A stretch of DNA of 64,000 nt from Oceanibaculum indicum P24 (lineage in GTDB: Bacteria > Pseudomonadota > Alphaproteobacteria > Oceanibaculales > Oceanibaculaceae): assembly GCF_000299935.1 (NCBI RefSeq), contig NZ_AMRL01000001.1, forward strand, positions 310,001 through 374,000. The letters run 5' to 3'. A model generated the notes under the pieces. That model saw only the letters and a program-made list of their open reading frames with translations. It searched no databases and had not been told where the DNA came from. A program made the position numbers and the translations under genes. How positions within the stretch are numbered: the stretch's first letter is position 1; every line of letters starts with the position of its first letter. Below, piece by piece: positions 43,075-52,065 of the stretch.

Positions 43075-43848
43075 ATTCACCACATTGGCGGCGGTGGTGC
43101 CGCGCAGATCGACGAAATCCAGGCCGAACTCCATGCGGATGTTGTGGCCGCCGACCTCGGAATGGACGACATCGGGGCTGTCCGTGCCGGTGAAGGTTGA
43201 GGCTTCCTCCAGGATCACCGACTTGCCGAGGTCGCGGTCCTGATAGAGATGCGGCGCCCCGGCGAAGAACTGGATCACCTTGGCAAAGCCGGAATCGGTG
43301 GTGCCGTCGGGCAGGAATTCCTGCTCGATCAGCTTGTCCATGTTCAACACGCCGAGATAGGCGTTGATCGATTCGAGGGTCGAGACCTGTTCGGAGGTGA
43401 GGCTGCCCCGGATAACATCGCCGCTGCCGAGATGGACCGATTCGATGCGGTCGCCAGTGGCGATGGTCTGGTCGGTCGTCTCATTGTAGAACAGCAAGCC
43501 GCCGATCTGCTTCTGCGTGCCGGTGGCATAGTCGGTGATGGTGCCCGCCGTCCGCCACTCGCCGATCTCCCAGTCGGTGCCCAGCGTGATGTCCAGCAGG
43601 TTCAGCCGGTCGGTACCCGGCCCGCCAAAGACCACCACATCGCCATTGCCGTCGCGTACCGAGATCGTGTCGTTGCCGGTGCCGCCGACGACCACCTGCA
43701 CGCCGCTGCCGCCATTGGCGGCGCTGATCGTGCCGGTCGTGGCCGTGGGATAGTTCGTCGAATTGCTGAACACACCCTGTGTGATGTGGGTGCCCAGTTC
43801 CGAAAAGATATCGGGATTCTTGGCTTTGAGATCGGACAATGTGGACAT
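42667..43848 (-). CDS. RTX calcium-binding repeat protein
   Basis: 393-residue RTX protein. An N-terminal segment (MSTLSDLKAKNPDIFSEL) is followed by a first RTX-like strand (VGGTGNDTISVRDGNGDVVV), a central domain of unknown function (about 90-220), and a second RTX block (about 255-320: [17 protein letters not shown]). It shares its 135-residue C-terminus with the following gene, 38 bases downstream. It is likely a secreted or surface Ca-stabilised protein. A GGGAGC Shine-Dalgarno precedes the ATG at 43848. Confidence 0.88.
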   Translation of the reverse strand: MSTLSDLKAKNPDIFSELGTHITQGVFSNSTNYPTATTGTISAANGGSGVQVVVGGTGNDTISVRDGNGDVVVFGGPGTDRLNLLDITLGTDWEIGEWRTAGTITDYATGTQKQIGGLLFYNETTDQTIATGDRIESVHLGSGDVIRGSLTSEQVSTLESINAYLGVLNMDKLIEQEFLPDGTTDSGFAKVIQFFAGAPHLYQDRDLGKSVILEEASTFTGTDSPDVVHSEVGGHNIRMEFGLDFVDLRGTTAANVVNGGNQGDTILGGDGGDELRGGKGLDSIVGGAGDDTIYSGLGRDTLTGGDGADIFVLRGFDARFPDALLAPTVTDFQAGSDRIAMQGVSDAQIAAALANQTQVSGGVQFTIDGTTITVQGVSSLSTSDVRTDDFLGV

Positions 43849-43958
43849 GCATGCTCCCTTCGTTCGCTGGCCTGACGCCGTTTGAGGTCATTAGGCCGGA
43901 AGGAAGGGAAACCCGTCCTCCCCCGGATGGGTGAGGCAGGGCGGAAATCGTCCCGTAT

Positions 43959-45110
43959 CTATCCGAGGCGGGCAGAAAGGCGCTGCAGCAGGGCGATCAG
44001 CTCGGTCTGGCGTTTCGTATCCGTCTTGTGGAAGATCGACTTCAGATGCGTGCGCGCGGTCTCCCGGCCGATCTGCAGCCGCGCCGCCGCCTCCGCAAGG
44101 TCGAGTCCCTCGGCCAGCCGTGCCGCCAGCACGGCCTCCCGCTGAGTCAGGCCGAAGGCGCGGATCAGCGTGGTTTCCCGCGGCACCGGGCTTTTGTCGA
44201 GGTCGGCCAGCACCAGCAGCGCCTTGCCGAACAGGAAGGGCGCGCGCGCCGCCGCCGGAATCGGCAGCACATCGACCAGGATGGGCCGGCGCAGCGGACG
44301 GGGAATGGCCACCGCCCCTTCCTCCTGCGGACCGTCGCGTAGGGTGCGACCGATCAGGCTCTGCAAGATCGCGTTGCTGTCGGCATCGCGGCCCAGCAGC
44401 CGGTTGCCGGCAATTGTCAGCCCGTCGCCCAGCATGGCTTCGGCCTGGGCATTCACCGCGATCACCCGGCCGCGCGCATTCACCAGGATGCCGCCGCAAT
44501 CCAGCGCTTCCAGCGTGCTGAGGCCGCCCCTGGCGGTCGCCGTCGCCAGCCGCTCGGCCATGGTCAGCGCCCGCGACAGATGGCCCGTCAGCGCCTGGAA
44601 CAGCCGCCGGTCGGTCTCGTCGAACGGGTTCTGGTCAGGCCGCCGGGACAGCGAGACGACATAATGCTGGTCGAAGGATTTGAAGGTGATGCCGGCCCAC
44701 CAGAGCATGCCGTGGCGCTGGTAGAAATCCTGATATAGCGGCTCACGCGCATGATCCTCCGGCGTGACGATGTCCTGTTCCAGCACCACCGGCCGGCCGG
44801 CATCGACCAGCGGCCAGCCACGCTCCGCCCGCAGGTCGCGGCGGTACCATTCCTCGGCGACGAAGGCCTTGAGGAAATCCTCCATCTCCACGGTGCAGGG
44901 CAGCAGCAGCGTGTTCTCGGCGGCGATGCGCGGCACGGTGACCGCCGAATGCGCGCCAACGGCACGGCAGAGGCTTTCCAGCCCCTCCTGCCACAAGGCG
45001 GTGTCGAAACCGGCCTCGTAGAGCTTGCTGATCGCCGCATTTACCGGCTCGGGCAGTTCGGTCGTTATGGCCGTCCCCCTTGGTTTGGTTAACGTCCATT
45101 TTTCCTGCAT
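43959..45110 (-). CDS. LuxR-type HTH regulator
   Basis: 383-residue cytoplasmic regulator. A large N-terminal sensor-like region (about 1-310, with EEWYRRDLRAERGW and a PAS-like GGILVNARGRVIAVNAQAEAM segment) precedes a C-terminal LuxR HTH (LTQREAVLAARLAEGLDLAE, then IGRETARTHLKSIF). The ATG at 45110 (MQEKW) is chosen over a TTG at 45122. It is upstream of the two RTX genes on the same strand and may control them. It is divergent from the histidine kinase across a 245-base spacer. Confidence 0.88.
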   Translation of the reverse strand: MQEKWTLTKPRGTAITTELPEPVNAAISKLYEAGFDTALWQEGLESLCRAVGAHSAVTVPRIAAENTLLLPCTVEMEDFLKAFVAEEWYRRDLRAERGWPLVDAGRPVVLEQDIVTPEDHAREPLYQDFYQRHGMLWWAGITFKSFDQHYVVSLSRRPDQNPFDETDRRLFQALTGHLSRALTMAERLATATARGGLSTLEALDCGGILVNARGRVIAVNAQAEAMLGDGLTIAGNRLLGRDADSNAILQSLIGRTLRDGPQEEGAVAIPRPLRRPILVDVLPIPAAARAPFLFGKALLVLADLDKSPVPRETTLIRAFGLTQREAVLAARLAEGLDLAEAAARLQIGRETARTHLKSIFHKTDTKRQTELIALLQRLSARLG

Positions 45111-45355
45111 GAGGACGAGCAATCAAGCGATAGCGGTTCTCAATCGGCGCGCCTTATCCCTGAAGGCGGCACCGCAGGCCGTTTCCGGAGGGGGTGTTTT
45201 GCGCACCGGTTTCTGCTGCATACCCGTCCCTTCGACCGGACGGGCATATTCAATCACTGTTCTTTGCGCCGAGACCAAAATTCACGAAACCGAAATAATC
45301 TGCAGTCTGTCGCATCCTAGACTGGTCGCCTTATCGACAGCACCGGGGCGATGCG

Positions 45356-46918
45356 ATGCGGGCGCGCGGCGAGGAAACGCTTTCGGCTGAAAGCCAGCCA
45401 GACACCCCGTCAGGCAACCCTCAGGACGCCAGCCTCATCGATGCCATCGAGAGCGCGTCCGAGGCCTTCGTCATCTGGGATGCGGAAGACCGCATGCTGT
45501 TCTGCAACTCCCGCTACAAGAGCTTCTTCGCCGAGCCGGAGAAGGTGCGGCCCGGCGTGCGTTTCGATGCGCTGGTGGAGATGAACATTGCCTATACCAG
45601 CGTCGCCGAGATCAGCCTGCTCCCCGCCGGCTGGGACCCCGACCAGTATCGCCGCGCGCGGATGAGCTGCCACAACCTGGCGCGCGACACCTTCATCCAG
45701 CTGCGCGACGGGCGCTGGCTGCAATCCTGCGAGCGGCGCACCCGCGAGGGCGGCATTGTCGGCGTCTATACCGACATCACCGAGCGCAAGCGCGCCGAGG
45801 AGGCGCTGGACGCCGCCAAGCGCGCGGCGGAGGAGGCAAACCTCGCCAAGTCGCGCTTCCTGGCCGCCGCCAGCCACGATCTGCGCCAGCCACTGCACGC
45901 TGTCGGCATCCTGGTCTCGGCCCTTTCGGCCCGGCTGGAAGACGACCGCCAGAAGGAGATCACGGCACAGATCGGCGAATGCCTGGAAACCGTCTCCGGC
46001 CTGTTCGATGCGCTGCTCGACATCTCCAAGCTGGATGCCGGGGTGGTGACGCCGGCCATAGCCCCCGTGCCGCTGGCCCCCCTTATGAAAGCGCTGCGCC
46101 GGGAATTCGCCCCGCTGGCCCAGCGCAAGGGTGTCGACCTTACCGTGCTCGACAGCCGGCTTGCGGTGCGCAGCGACCCGGCGATGCTGGGGCGCATCCT
46201 GCGCAACTTCCTGTCCAACGCGATCAAATATACCGAGACCGGCCGCGTGCTGGTCGGCGTGCGCCGCCGCGAGGGCGGGCTGCGCATCGATGTCATCGAC
46301 ACCGGGACAGGCTTCGACCCGGCGGAGGCCGAGTCGGTATTCCGCGAGTTTCACCGGCTGGAAGGCACGGCGGCGCAGCAGGGCATCGGGCTGGGCCTCT
46401 CCATTGCCGACCGGCTGGCACGGCTGCTCGGCCACCGGCTGGAGGTGGCGACGCGGCCCGGCTTCGGTTCCCGCTTCTCGCTCTCCGCCGAGGCTGCCGA
46501 GGCGCCGGCGGTATCGACCGCTGCGCCCCTGGCGCCGAACCGTTTGCTGGCCGGGCGCCGGCTGTTGCTGATCGATGACGACCCGGAAATCCGCCGCGCC
46601 GCACTGCTGCTGTTCGAGGCCTGGAGCTGCAAGGCTGTCGCCGCCGCCGGGCTGGACGAGGTGCCGGCAGCGCTGGAGCGATTAGAGGGCCTGCCCGAGG
46701 CGCTGATTGTCGATTACCACCTGAAACGCGGCCGCACCGGCGACTGGGTGGCCGCCCGCATCGCCGAGAGGCTGGGGGCACCGATCCCGACCGTCATGGT
46801 GACCGGAGAGACGGCGCCAGAGCTGCTGCAGAAGGTGCAGGGGCTGGGTTTTCCGGTACTGCACAAGCCGCTGCAGCCGATGCGGCTGCGCGCCGTCCTG
46901 CAGCATCTATTGGGCTAG
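45356..46918 (+). CDS. Hybrid sensor histidine kinase (PAS-HisKA-HATPase-REC)
   Basis: 520-residue soluble hybrid kinase without membrane segments. A PAS domain spans about 28-145 (AFVIWDAEDRMLFCNSRYKSFF), then a helical linker, the H-box SHDLRQPLHAVG near 174, the HATPase N-box NAIKYT near 288, G-boxes DTGTGFDP and GIGLGLSIADRL, and a C-terminal REC domain (LLLIDDDPEIRRA; phospho-Asp in VDYHLKRGRTGDW near 451; Lys in LHKPLQ). It senses an intracellular cue and likely phosphorylates the NarL-type regulator next door, whose stop codon it shares bases with (CTAG). Confidence 0.93.
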   Translation: MRARGEETLSAESQPDTPSGNPQDASLIDAIESASEAFVIWDAEDRMLFCNSRYKSFFAEPEKVRPGVRFDALVEMNIAYTSVAEISLLPAGWDPDQYRRARMSCHNLARDTFIQLRDGRWLQSCERRTREGGIVGVYTDITERKRAEEALDAAKRAAEEANLAKSRFLAAASHDLRQPLHAVGILVSALSARLEDDRQKEITAQIGECLETVSGLFDALLDISKLDAGVVTPAIAPVPLAPLMKALRREFAPLAQRKGVDLTVLDSRLAVRSDPAMLGRILRNFLSNAIKYTETGRVLVGVRRREGGLRIDVIDTGTGFDPAEAESVFREFHRLEGTAAQQGIGLGLSIADRLARLLGHRLEVATRPGFGSRFSLSAEAAEAPAVSTAAPLAPNRLLAGRRLLLIDDDPEIRRAALLLFEAWSCKAVAAAGLDEVPAALERLEGLPEALIVDYHLKRGRTGDWVAARIAERLGAPIPTVMVTGETAPELLQKVQGLGFPVLHKPLQPMRLRAVLQHLLG

Positions 46919-47550
46919 TCTTTCCGGTAACGCCGGGCCAGCACGGCGGCCTCGATGCGTGAGGCCAAGCCCAGCCGGCGCAGAATCTGCGAGACCTGGT
47001 TCTTCACCGTCTGCTCGGCCAGCCCCAGCCGGTCGCCGATGGCGCGGTTGGACAGCCCCTCGCCCAGCAGCATCAGAATGTCGGCCTGCCGCTCCGTAAG
47101 GCCAAGCTTCACCGGGTCCAACTCCGGCAGGCCGGGCTCCGGCTCTTCCTCGCGGTCGATCAGCGAGGGCGGTACATAGACGCCGCCCGCCAGCACCAGC
47201 CGCAGCGCGCCGGCCATCACCTCCGTCCGGGTCGATTTCGGCAGGTAGCCTGCCGCCCCCGCCGCCAGCGCGCGGCGAATCAGCGCCGGCGTCTCGTCCG
47301 CCGACACCACGACAACGGCAACCGCCGGGAAGTGCCGGCGCAGCAGCTCCAGCCCTTCCAGGCCGCGCGCGCCGGGGATGACAAGGTCCAGCAGCACCAG
47401 CCCGACCTCCGGGTCGCGGGTCAGGCAATCGACCACCTGCGGCAGGGTCTCGACCTCCAGCACCTCCATCTCCGGCGCGCAGCCTTCCAGCATCTCGCGC
47501 AGGCCGCGGCGGATCAGGGCGTGATCGTCGGCGATCAGGGCCTTCGGCAT
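46915..47550 (-). CDS. NarL/FixJ-type response regulator
   Basis: 211-residue response regulator. The REC domain at about 1-120 has acidic pocket ADDHALIRRGL, phospho-Asp in LVLLDLVIPGARG near 54 and Lys in GYLPKSTR. The LuxR HTH is at about 148-195 (LTERQADILMLLGEGLSNRA, then AEQTVKNQVSQILRRL). It is convergent with the hybrid kinase; both stops lie in one CTAG (46915-46918). Targets are unknown; the nearby importer operon (47769 onward) and LuxR/RTX locus are candidates. Confidence 0.93.
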   Translation of the reverse strand: MPKALIADDHALIRRGLREMLEGCAPEMEVLEVETLPQVVDCLTRDPEVGLVLLDLVIPGARGLEGLELLRRHFPAVAVVVVSADETPALIRRALAAGAAGYLPKSTRTEVMAGALRLVLAGGVYVPPSLIDREEEPEPGLPELDPVKLGLTERQADILMLLGEGLSNRAIGDRLGLAEQTVKNQVSQILRRLGLASRIEAAVLARRYRKD

Positions 47551-47768
47551 CGCATATCACCGTATGGCGGAACCGGTACGGTACGAAAGTACCAAGCCTC
47601 TCGCACCCGCACAATCGCCGATCCGGGCGGGCTTCGGACGGTGTGGACGGATCATCCGTCCCGTCATCCGGTACCTCTTGTTGCCCAATATTCAAGCCAC
47701 GGTCAAAAAACGATCCGCATAAGCCGCCTAGGGTCCACCTGTCTTCCGCACAACGGACAGGGTTCCCG

Positions 47769-48923
47769 ATGGCTGGTATCGAGATTGACGGCATCACCAA
47801 GAATTTCGGCCGTACCGAGGTGCTGCGCCGGGTCGATCTGGACATCAGGCCGGGCGAGTTCATGACGCTGGTCGGCCCGTCGGGCTGCGGCAAATCCACG
47901 CTGCTGCGCATCGTCGCCGGGCTGGAGATGCAGTCCAGCGGCTCCGTGCGCATCGCCGATACGGCGGTGGACGGACTGCGCCCCCGCGACCGCGACCTCG
48001 CCATGGTGTTCCAGTCCTACGCGCTCTACCCGCATCTGACGGTGGCGGAGAACATCGCCGTGCCGCTGCGCATGCGCCAGCTGAAGGGCCATCAGCGCTG
48101 GCCGCTGGTGGGCCGGCTGATGCCGGGCACCGGATCGCTGGAAAGCGCCATCGCGGCGGAGGTGCAGAGCGTCGCCGCCATGCTGGATATCGGCCATCTG
48201 CTGGAGCGCAAGCCGGGGCAGCTGTCGGGTGGGCAGCGCCAGCGTGTGGCGCTGGGCCGCGCCATGGTGCGCCATCCCAAGGCCTTCCTGATGGACGAGC
48301 CGCTGTCGAACCTGGACGCCAAGCTGCGCGTCCATATGCGCGCCGAGATCGCGCAGCTGCATCGCCGGCTGGGCACCACCTTCATCTATGTCACGCACGA
48401 CCAGGCCGAGGCGATGACCATGTCGGACCGCATCGCCGTGATGATGGATGGCGCGGTGCTGCAGGTGGCCGCGCCGGAGACCGTCTATAACGACCCGAAG
48501 GACATCCGCGTCGCGGAATTCATCGGCAGCCCTAAGATCAACGTGCTGCCCGCAACGGTAACCACGGACGGCGCGCTGTCGGTCACCGACCGCACGATCC
48601 GGCTGGCGCCCGCCGCCCGCACCGGCGACCTGGTCCGGCTGGCCTTCCGCCCGGAGCATGCCGTGCTGGCCGCACCGGACCGCGCAGCCCTGCTGGGCCG
48701 GGTAGCGCATCTGGAAAATCTGGGCTCCGACCTGCTGGTCCATGTGCTGGCCGGCGAGGAGGAGCATCCGCTGGTGGTGCGCAGCGAGCCCGGGATCCCC
48801 CGCCCCCGGATCGGCGAGATTGTGGGCATCGACCTTGCCGACCGGCTGCCGATGCTGTTCGGGCAGGACGGCAAGCGCATCGATGTGGCGGCGATGGCCG
48901 CGCGGGAGACGGCGCATGGCTGA
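47769..48923 (+). CDS. ABC ATPase of CUT1 type (UgpC/MalK-like)
   Basis: 384-residue ATPase. Walker A GPSGCGKSTLLRIVAG, FQSYALYPHLTVAENIAVPL, signature QLSGGQRQRVALGRAM, Walker B AFLMDEPLSNLDAKL and switch His THDQAEAM are all present, with a C-terminal TOBE/MalK regulatory domain. An insertion (about residues 108-140, GHQRWPLVGRLMPGTG) after the Q-loop is atypical. The start at 47769 follows an AGGG-like site; the frame to 47643 is rejected. First gene of the Ugp-like importer/phosphodiesterase operon. Confidence 0.93.
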   Translation: MAGIEIDGITKNFGRTEVLRRVDLDIRPGEFMTLVGPSGCGKSTLLRIVAGLEMQSSGSVRIADTAVDGLRPRDRDLAMVFQSYALYPHLTVAENIAVPLRMRQLKGHQRWPLVGRLMPGTGSLESAIAAEVQSVAAMLDIGHLLERKPGQLSGGQRQRVALGRAMVRHPKAFLMDEPLSNLDAKLRVHMRAEIAQLHRRLGTTFIYVTHDQAEAMTMSDRIAVMMDGAVLQVAAPETVYNDPKDIRVAEFIGSPKINVLPATVTTDGALSVTDRTIRLAPAARTGDLVRLAFRPEHAVLAAPDRAALLGRVAHLENLGSDLLVHVLAGEEEHPLVVRSEPGIPRPRIGEIVGIDLADRLPMLFGQDGKRIDVAAMAARETAHG

Positions 48924-49860
48924 TCAGACGCTTGACCGGCCAATGCTGCTGCCACGGGCCGTCCCGGTCGGGATCAGCCGCTGGGTCCGGCTGCGCCAGG
49001 CGATGGCCGCCTATGCGCTGTGCACGCCGGCCGTCGTGCTGATGATCGCCCTGCTGGTCGGGCCGATCCTGGCGGTGCTGGCGCTCTCGCTGACCGATTA
49101 TCAGCTCGGCGCGAAGAGCCTCGCCTTCATCGGCTTCGAGAATTACGCCGAGATGTTCGCCGAGCGGGTGTTCTGGATCTCGCTCGCCAACACGCTGCTC
49201 TATGTCGCCATCGTGGTGCCCGGCTCCGTCCTGCTCGGCCTCGGTGTCGCCCTGCTGATCGAGGCGGGCGATGGCGGCAAGGCCTTCTACCGCGCGGTCT
49301 TCTTCCTGCCGGTGATGGCGACACTGATCGCCATGGCCATCGTCTGGGAATTCATGCTGCACCCGCAGTTCGGGCTGGTGAATTTGCTGCTGAAGCAGGT
49401 CGGCATCGCGCCGCAGAACTGGCTGACCGACGGTGACCTCGCACTCTACGTGCTGGCCGCCATCGGCATCTGGCAGGCGGTCGGCTTCAACATGGTACTG
49501 TTCCTGGCCGGCATCGTCTCGATCCCGCGCTTCCTCTATGACGCGGCGGAGATGGATGGCGTGCCCGGCGCCTGGGAGCGCTTCCGCTTGGTCACCTGGC
49601 CGATGCTGGGACCGGTGACGCTGTTCGTGGTGGTCATCACCTCGATCCGCTCCTTCCAGGTGTTCGACACCGTGCATGTGCTGACCAAGGGCGGGCCGAA
49701 CAAGGCGACCGAGGTGCTGCTCTACACCATGTACGCGGAAGGGTTTGAGTTCTTCCGCTCCGGCTATGCCGCCGCGGTCACCGTGATCTTCCTGGTCTTC
49801 GTGCTGCTGCTGACGCTGGTGAAGATCCGCTTCCTGGACAAGAAGGTGCATTACCAATGA
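48916..49860 (+). CDS. ABC permease of CUT1 type (UgpA/MalF-like)
   Basis: 314-residue permease with six hydrophobic segments and the EAA loop YDAAEMDGVPGAWERFRLV. It begins within the last codons of the ATPase gene (8-base overlap) and is followed by the second permease with an ATGA overlap. Resembles UgpA and sugar permeases. Its partner is the permease at 49857-50702. Confidence 0.92.
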   Translation: MADQTLDRPMLLPRAVPVGISRWVRLRQAMAAYALCTPAVVLMIALLVGPILAVLALSLTDYQLGAKSLAFIGFENYAEMFAERVFWISLANTLLYVAIVVPGSVLLGLGVALLIEAGDGGKAFYRAVFFLPVMATLIAMAIVWEFMLHPQFGLVNLLLKQVGIAPQNWLTDGDLALYVLAAIGIWQAVGFNMVLFLAGIVSIPRFLYDAAEMDGVPGAWERFRLVTWPMLGPVTLFVVVITSIRSFQVFDTVHVLTKGGPNKATEVLLYTMYAEGFEFFRSGYAAAVTVIFLVFVLLLTLVKIRFLDKKVHYQ

Positions 49861-50702
49861 GCACGGCACGCTCCCCCCGCGCCTCGCTCGGCTTCGCCGT
49901 GCTGCGCCATGTCCTGCTGCTGGGGGCCGCCGCCTTCATGCTGGCGCCCTTCGTGTGGATGCTCTCGACCTCGCTGAAGCCGCAGACCGAGATCTTCCTC
50001 GACCATATCCGCCTGTGGCCGGAACAGCTGGCAGTGGTCGAGAACTACACCGCCGCCTTCACCAAGGCGCCGCTGCTGCGCTTCCTGATGAACGGCGCCA
50101 TCGTCACCATCTCGATCTTCGCGCTGCAGGTACTGGTGGCGCTGCCCTGCGCCTATGCGCTGGCGAAGCTGCGCTTCCGCGGCAAGGAGGCGCTGTTCGC
50201 GGTGGTGCTGCTGTGCCTGCTGATCCCGCCGCACGCGATCTCGGTGCCACTGTTCCTGCTGTTCTACCAGATCGGCATCCTGAACAGCTATGCGGCGCTG
50301 GTGGTGCCCTTCACCATCTCGGTGTTCGGCATCTTCCTGATGCGCCAGTTCTTCCTGACCGTGCCGGACGATCTGATCGATGCCGCGCGGATGGACGGCA
50401 TCTCGGAGTTCGGCATCGTCTGGCGCGTCATGCTGCCGACCGCCATCCCGGCGCTGACCGCCTTCGGCATCTTCTCCGTGGTCGCCCACTGGAACGATTA
50501 TTTCTGGCCGCTCATTGCCATCAACAGCGAGCATCTGCTGACGCCGCCGCTCGGCGTCGCCGCCTTCCGCAACCAGGAGGCCGGCACCGATTTCGGCCCG
50601 CTGATGGCCGCGGCCACCATCGTCATCGCCCCTCTCGTGATCGCCTTCCTGATGGCCCAGCGCCGGTTCATCGAGGGCATCGCGCTGACGGGCATGAAGT
50701 AG
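49857..50702 (+). CDS. ABC permease of CUT1 type (UgpE/MalG-like)
   Basis: 281-residue permease. The N-terminal membrane segment continues into FVWMLSTSLKPQTEIF, a CUT1 hallmark. The EAA loop reads DAARMDGISEFGIVWRVMLP, and WNDYFWPLIAINSE, seen in UgpE/MalG, is near the C-terminus. It is translationally coupled to the first permease. Only 21 bases separate its stop from the binding-protein start. Confidence 0.93.
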   Translation: MSTARSPRASLGFAVLRHVLLLGAAAFMLAPFVWMLSTSLKPQTEIFLDHIRLWPEQLAVVENYTAAFTKAPLLRFLMNGAIVTISIFALQVLVALPCAYALAKLRFRGKEALFAVVLLCLLIPPHAISVPLFLLFYQIGILNSYAALVVPFTISVFGIFLMRQFFLTVPDDLIDAARMDGISEFGIVWRVMLPTAIPALTAFGIFSVVAHWNDYFWPLIAINSEHLLTPPLGVAAFRNQEAGTDFGPLMAAATIVIAPLVIAFLMAQRRFIEGIALTGMK

Positions 50703-50723
50703 TCCCACCCCCTGAAAGGAGTA

Positions 50724-52001
50724 ATGCTCATGCTGAAGAAGCTTCTTGCCGGCGTCGCCGTCGCCGGTGTCATGGCCGCCGGTGCGGCCAGCGCCGCGAC
50801 CGAAATCGTCGTGCAGTATCCCTATGGCGAGCTGTTCAACGAGACCCACAAGCAGATCGCGGCGGAATTCGCCAAGAAGAACCCGGACATCAAGGTCACC
50901 TTCCGCACCGCCTACGATTCCTATGAGGAAGGCACCCAGAAGATCCTGCGCGAGGCGGTGACCAACCAGCTGCCGGACGTCACCTTCCAGGGGCTGAACC
51001 GGGTGCGCATCCTGGTGGACCGCGACATCGCCGTGCCGATGGACGATTTCATCAAGGCCGAGAAGGACTTCGAGAAGGAAGGCTTCCACCAGGCGATGTT
51101 CGATATCGGCACCCAGAACGGCAAGGTCTATGCCCTGCCCTTCGCCATCTCGCTGCCGATCACCTACTGGAACCTCGACCTGGTGAAGCAGGCCGGCGGC
51201 GACCCCGCCAACCTGCCGACCACCTGGGACGGCGTCATCGCGCTGGCCAAGAAGATCGACGCGCTGGGCCCGGACATCAACGGCATCACCTATGTCTGGG
51301 ACATCACCGGTAACTGGCTGTGGCAGGCACCGGTGTTCGCCCAGGGCGGCACCATGCTGAATGCCGACGAGACCAAGGTTGCCTTCGACGGCCCGGAAGG
51401 CCAGTTCGCCATGAAGACACTGGCCCGCTTCGTGACCGAGGCGAACATGCCGAACCTGTCGCAGCCTGACGCCCGCGCCACCTTCGCCGCCGGCAAGACC
51501 GGCGTGCACATCACCTCTACCTCCGACCTTGCCAAGACCACCAGCATGATCGGCGGCAAGTTCGAGCTTAAGACCCATGTGTTCCCGGATGTGAAGCCGG
51601 GCAGCGGCCGCCTGCCGGCCGGCGGCAACGTCGCCATGATCGTCTCCACCGACAAGGCGAAGCAGAAGGCCGCCTGGGAGTTCATCAAGTTCGCCACCGG
51701 CCCGCTGGGCGCGGCCATCATGGCGAAGACCACCGGCTACATGCCGCCGAACAAGGTCGCCAACGATGTGTATCTGAAGGATTTCTACGTCCAGAATCCG
51801 AACAACTACACCGCCGTGAAGCAGCTACCGATCCTCACCAAATGGTACGCCTTCCCGGGTGAGAACGGCCTGAAGATCACCGACGTGATCAAGGACCACA
51901 TGAACTCCATCGTCACCCGCAGCCGCGCCAACGAGCCGGAAAAGGTGCTGGAGGACATGACCCGCGACGTCCAGAAGCTGCTGCCAAAGAAGGCCAGCTA
52001 A
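50724..52001 (+). CDS. Periplasmic binding protein of CUT1 importer (UgpB-like)
   Basis: 425-residue SBP_bac_1 protein with a signal peptide (MLMLKKLLAGVAVAGVMAAG, cleavage near ASA-AT). The mature part begins TEIVVQYPYGELFNETHKQI, and the segments QGLNRVRILVDRDIAVPMDD and FTITSTSD-like HITSTSDLAKT fit sugar or glycerophospho-compound binders. Start at 50724, or 50730 (MLKK). It is followed by a perfect 10-bp hairpin and then the phosphodiesterase gene. The substrate is suggested to be a glycerophosphodiester or polyol phosphate, from the neighbour. Confidence 0.93.
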   Translation: MLMLKKLLAGVAVAGVMAAGAASAATEIVVQYPYGELFNETHKQIAAEFAKKNPDIKVTFRTAYDSYEEGTQKILREAVTNQLPDVTFQGLNRVRILVDRDIAVPMDDFIKAEKDFEKEGFHQAMFDIGTQNGKVYALPFAISLPITYWNLDLVKQAGGDPANLPTTWDGVIALAKKIDALGPDINGITYVWDITGNWLWQAPVFAQGGTMLNADETKVAFDGPEGQFAMKTLARFVTEANMPNLSQPDARATFAAGKTGVHITSTSDLAKTTSMIGGKFELKTHVFPDVKPGSGRLPAGGNVAMIVSTDKAKQKAAWEFIKFATGPLGAAIMAKTTGYMPPNKVANDVYLKDFYVQNPNNYTAVKQLPILTKWYAFPGENGLKITDVIKDHMNSIVTRSRANEPEKVLEDMTRDVQKLLPKKAS

Positions 52002-52020
52002 CCCTTCGTCTCGACCTGCC

Positions 52021-52044
52021 GGGGCCGGCCGCGAGGCCGGCCCC
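52021..52044 (+). terminator. Stem-loop with GNRA-type loop after binding-protein gene
   Basis: GGGGCCGGCC (52021-52030) pairs with GGCCGGCCCC (52035-52044) around a GCGA tetraloop, 20 bases after the SBP stop. It is followed by GCTTTG only, so it is a leaky terminator or a transcript stabiliser before the phosphodiesterase gene. Confidence 0.6.
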
Positions 52045-52065
52045 GCTTTGCTGAAAGCCCCGAAG

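Noticed and set aside
45223-45244. CCCGTCC...GGACGGG hairpin in the LuxR/kinase spacer
   Set aside because: Seven-base stem in a divergent promoter region without T-run or family context; too weak to call a regulatory element.
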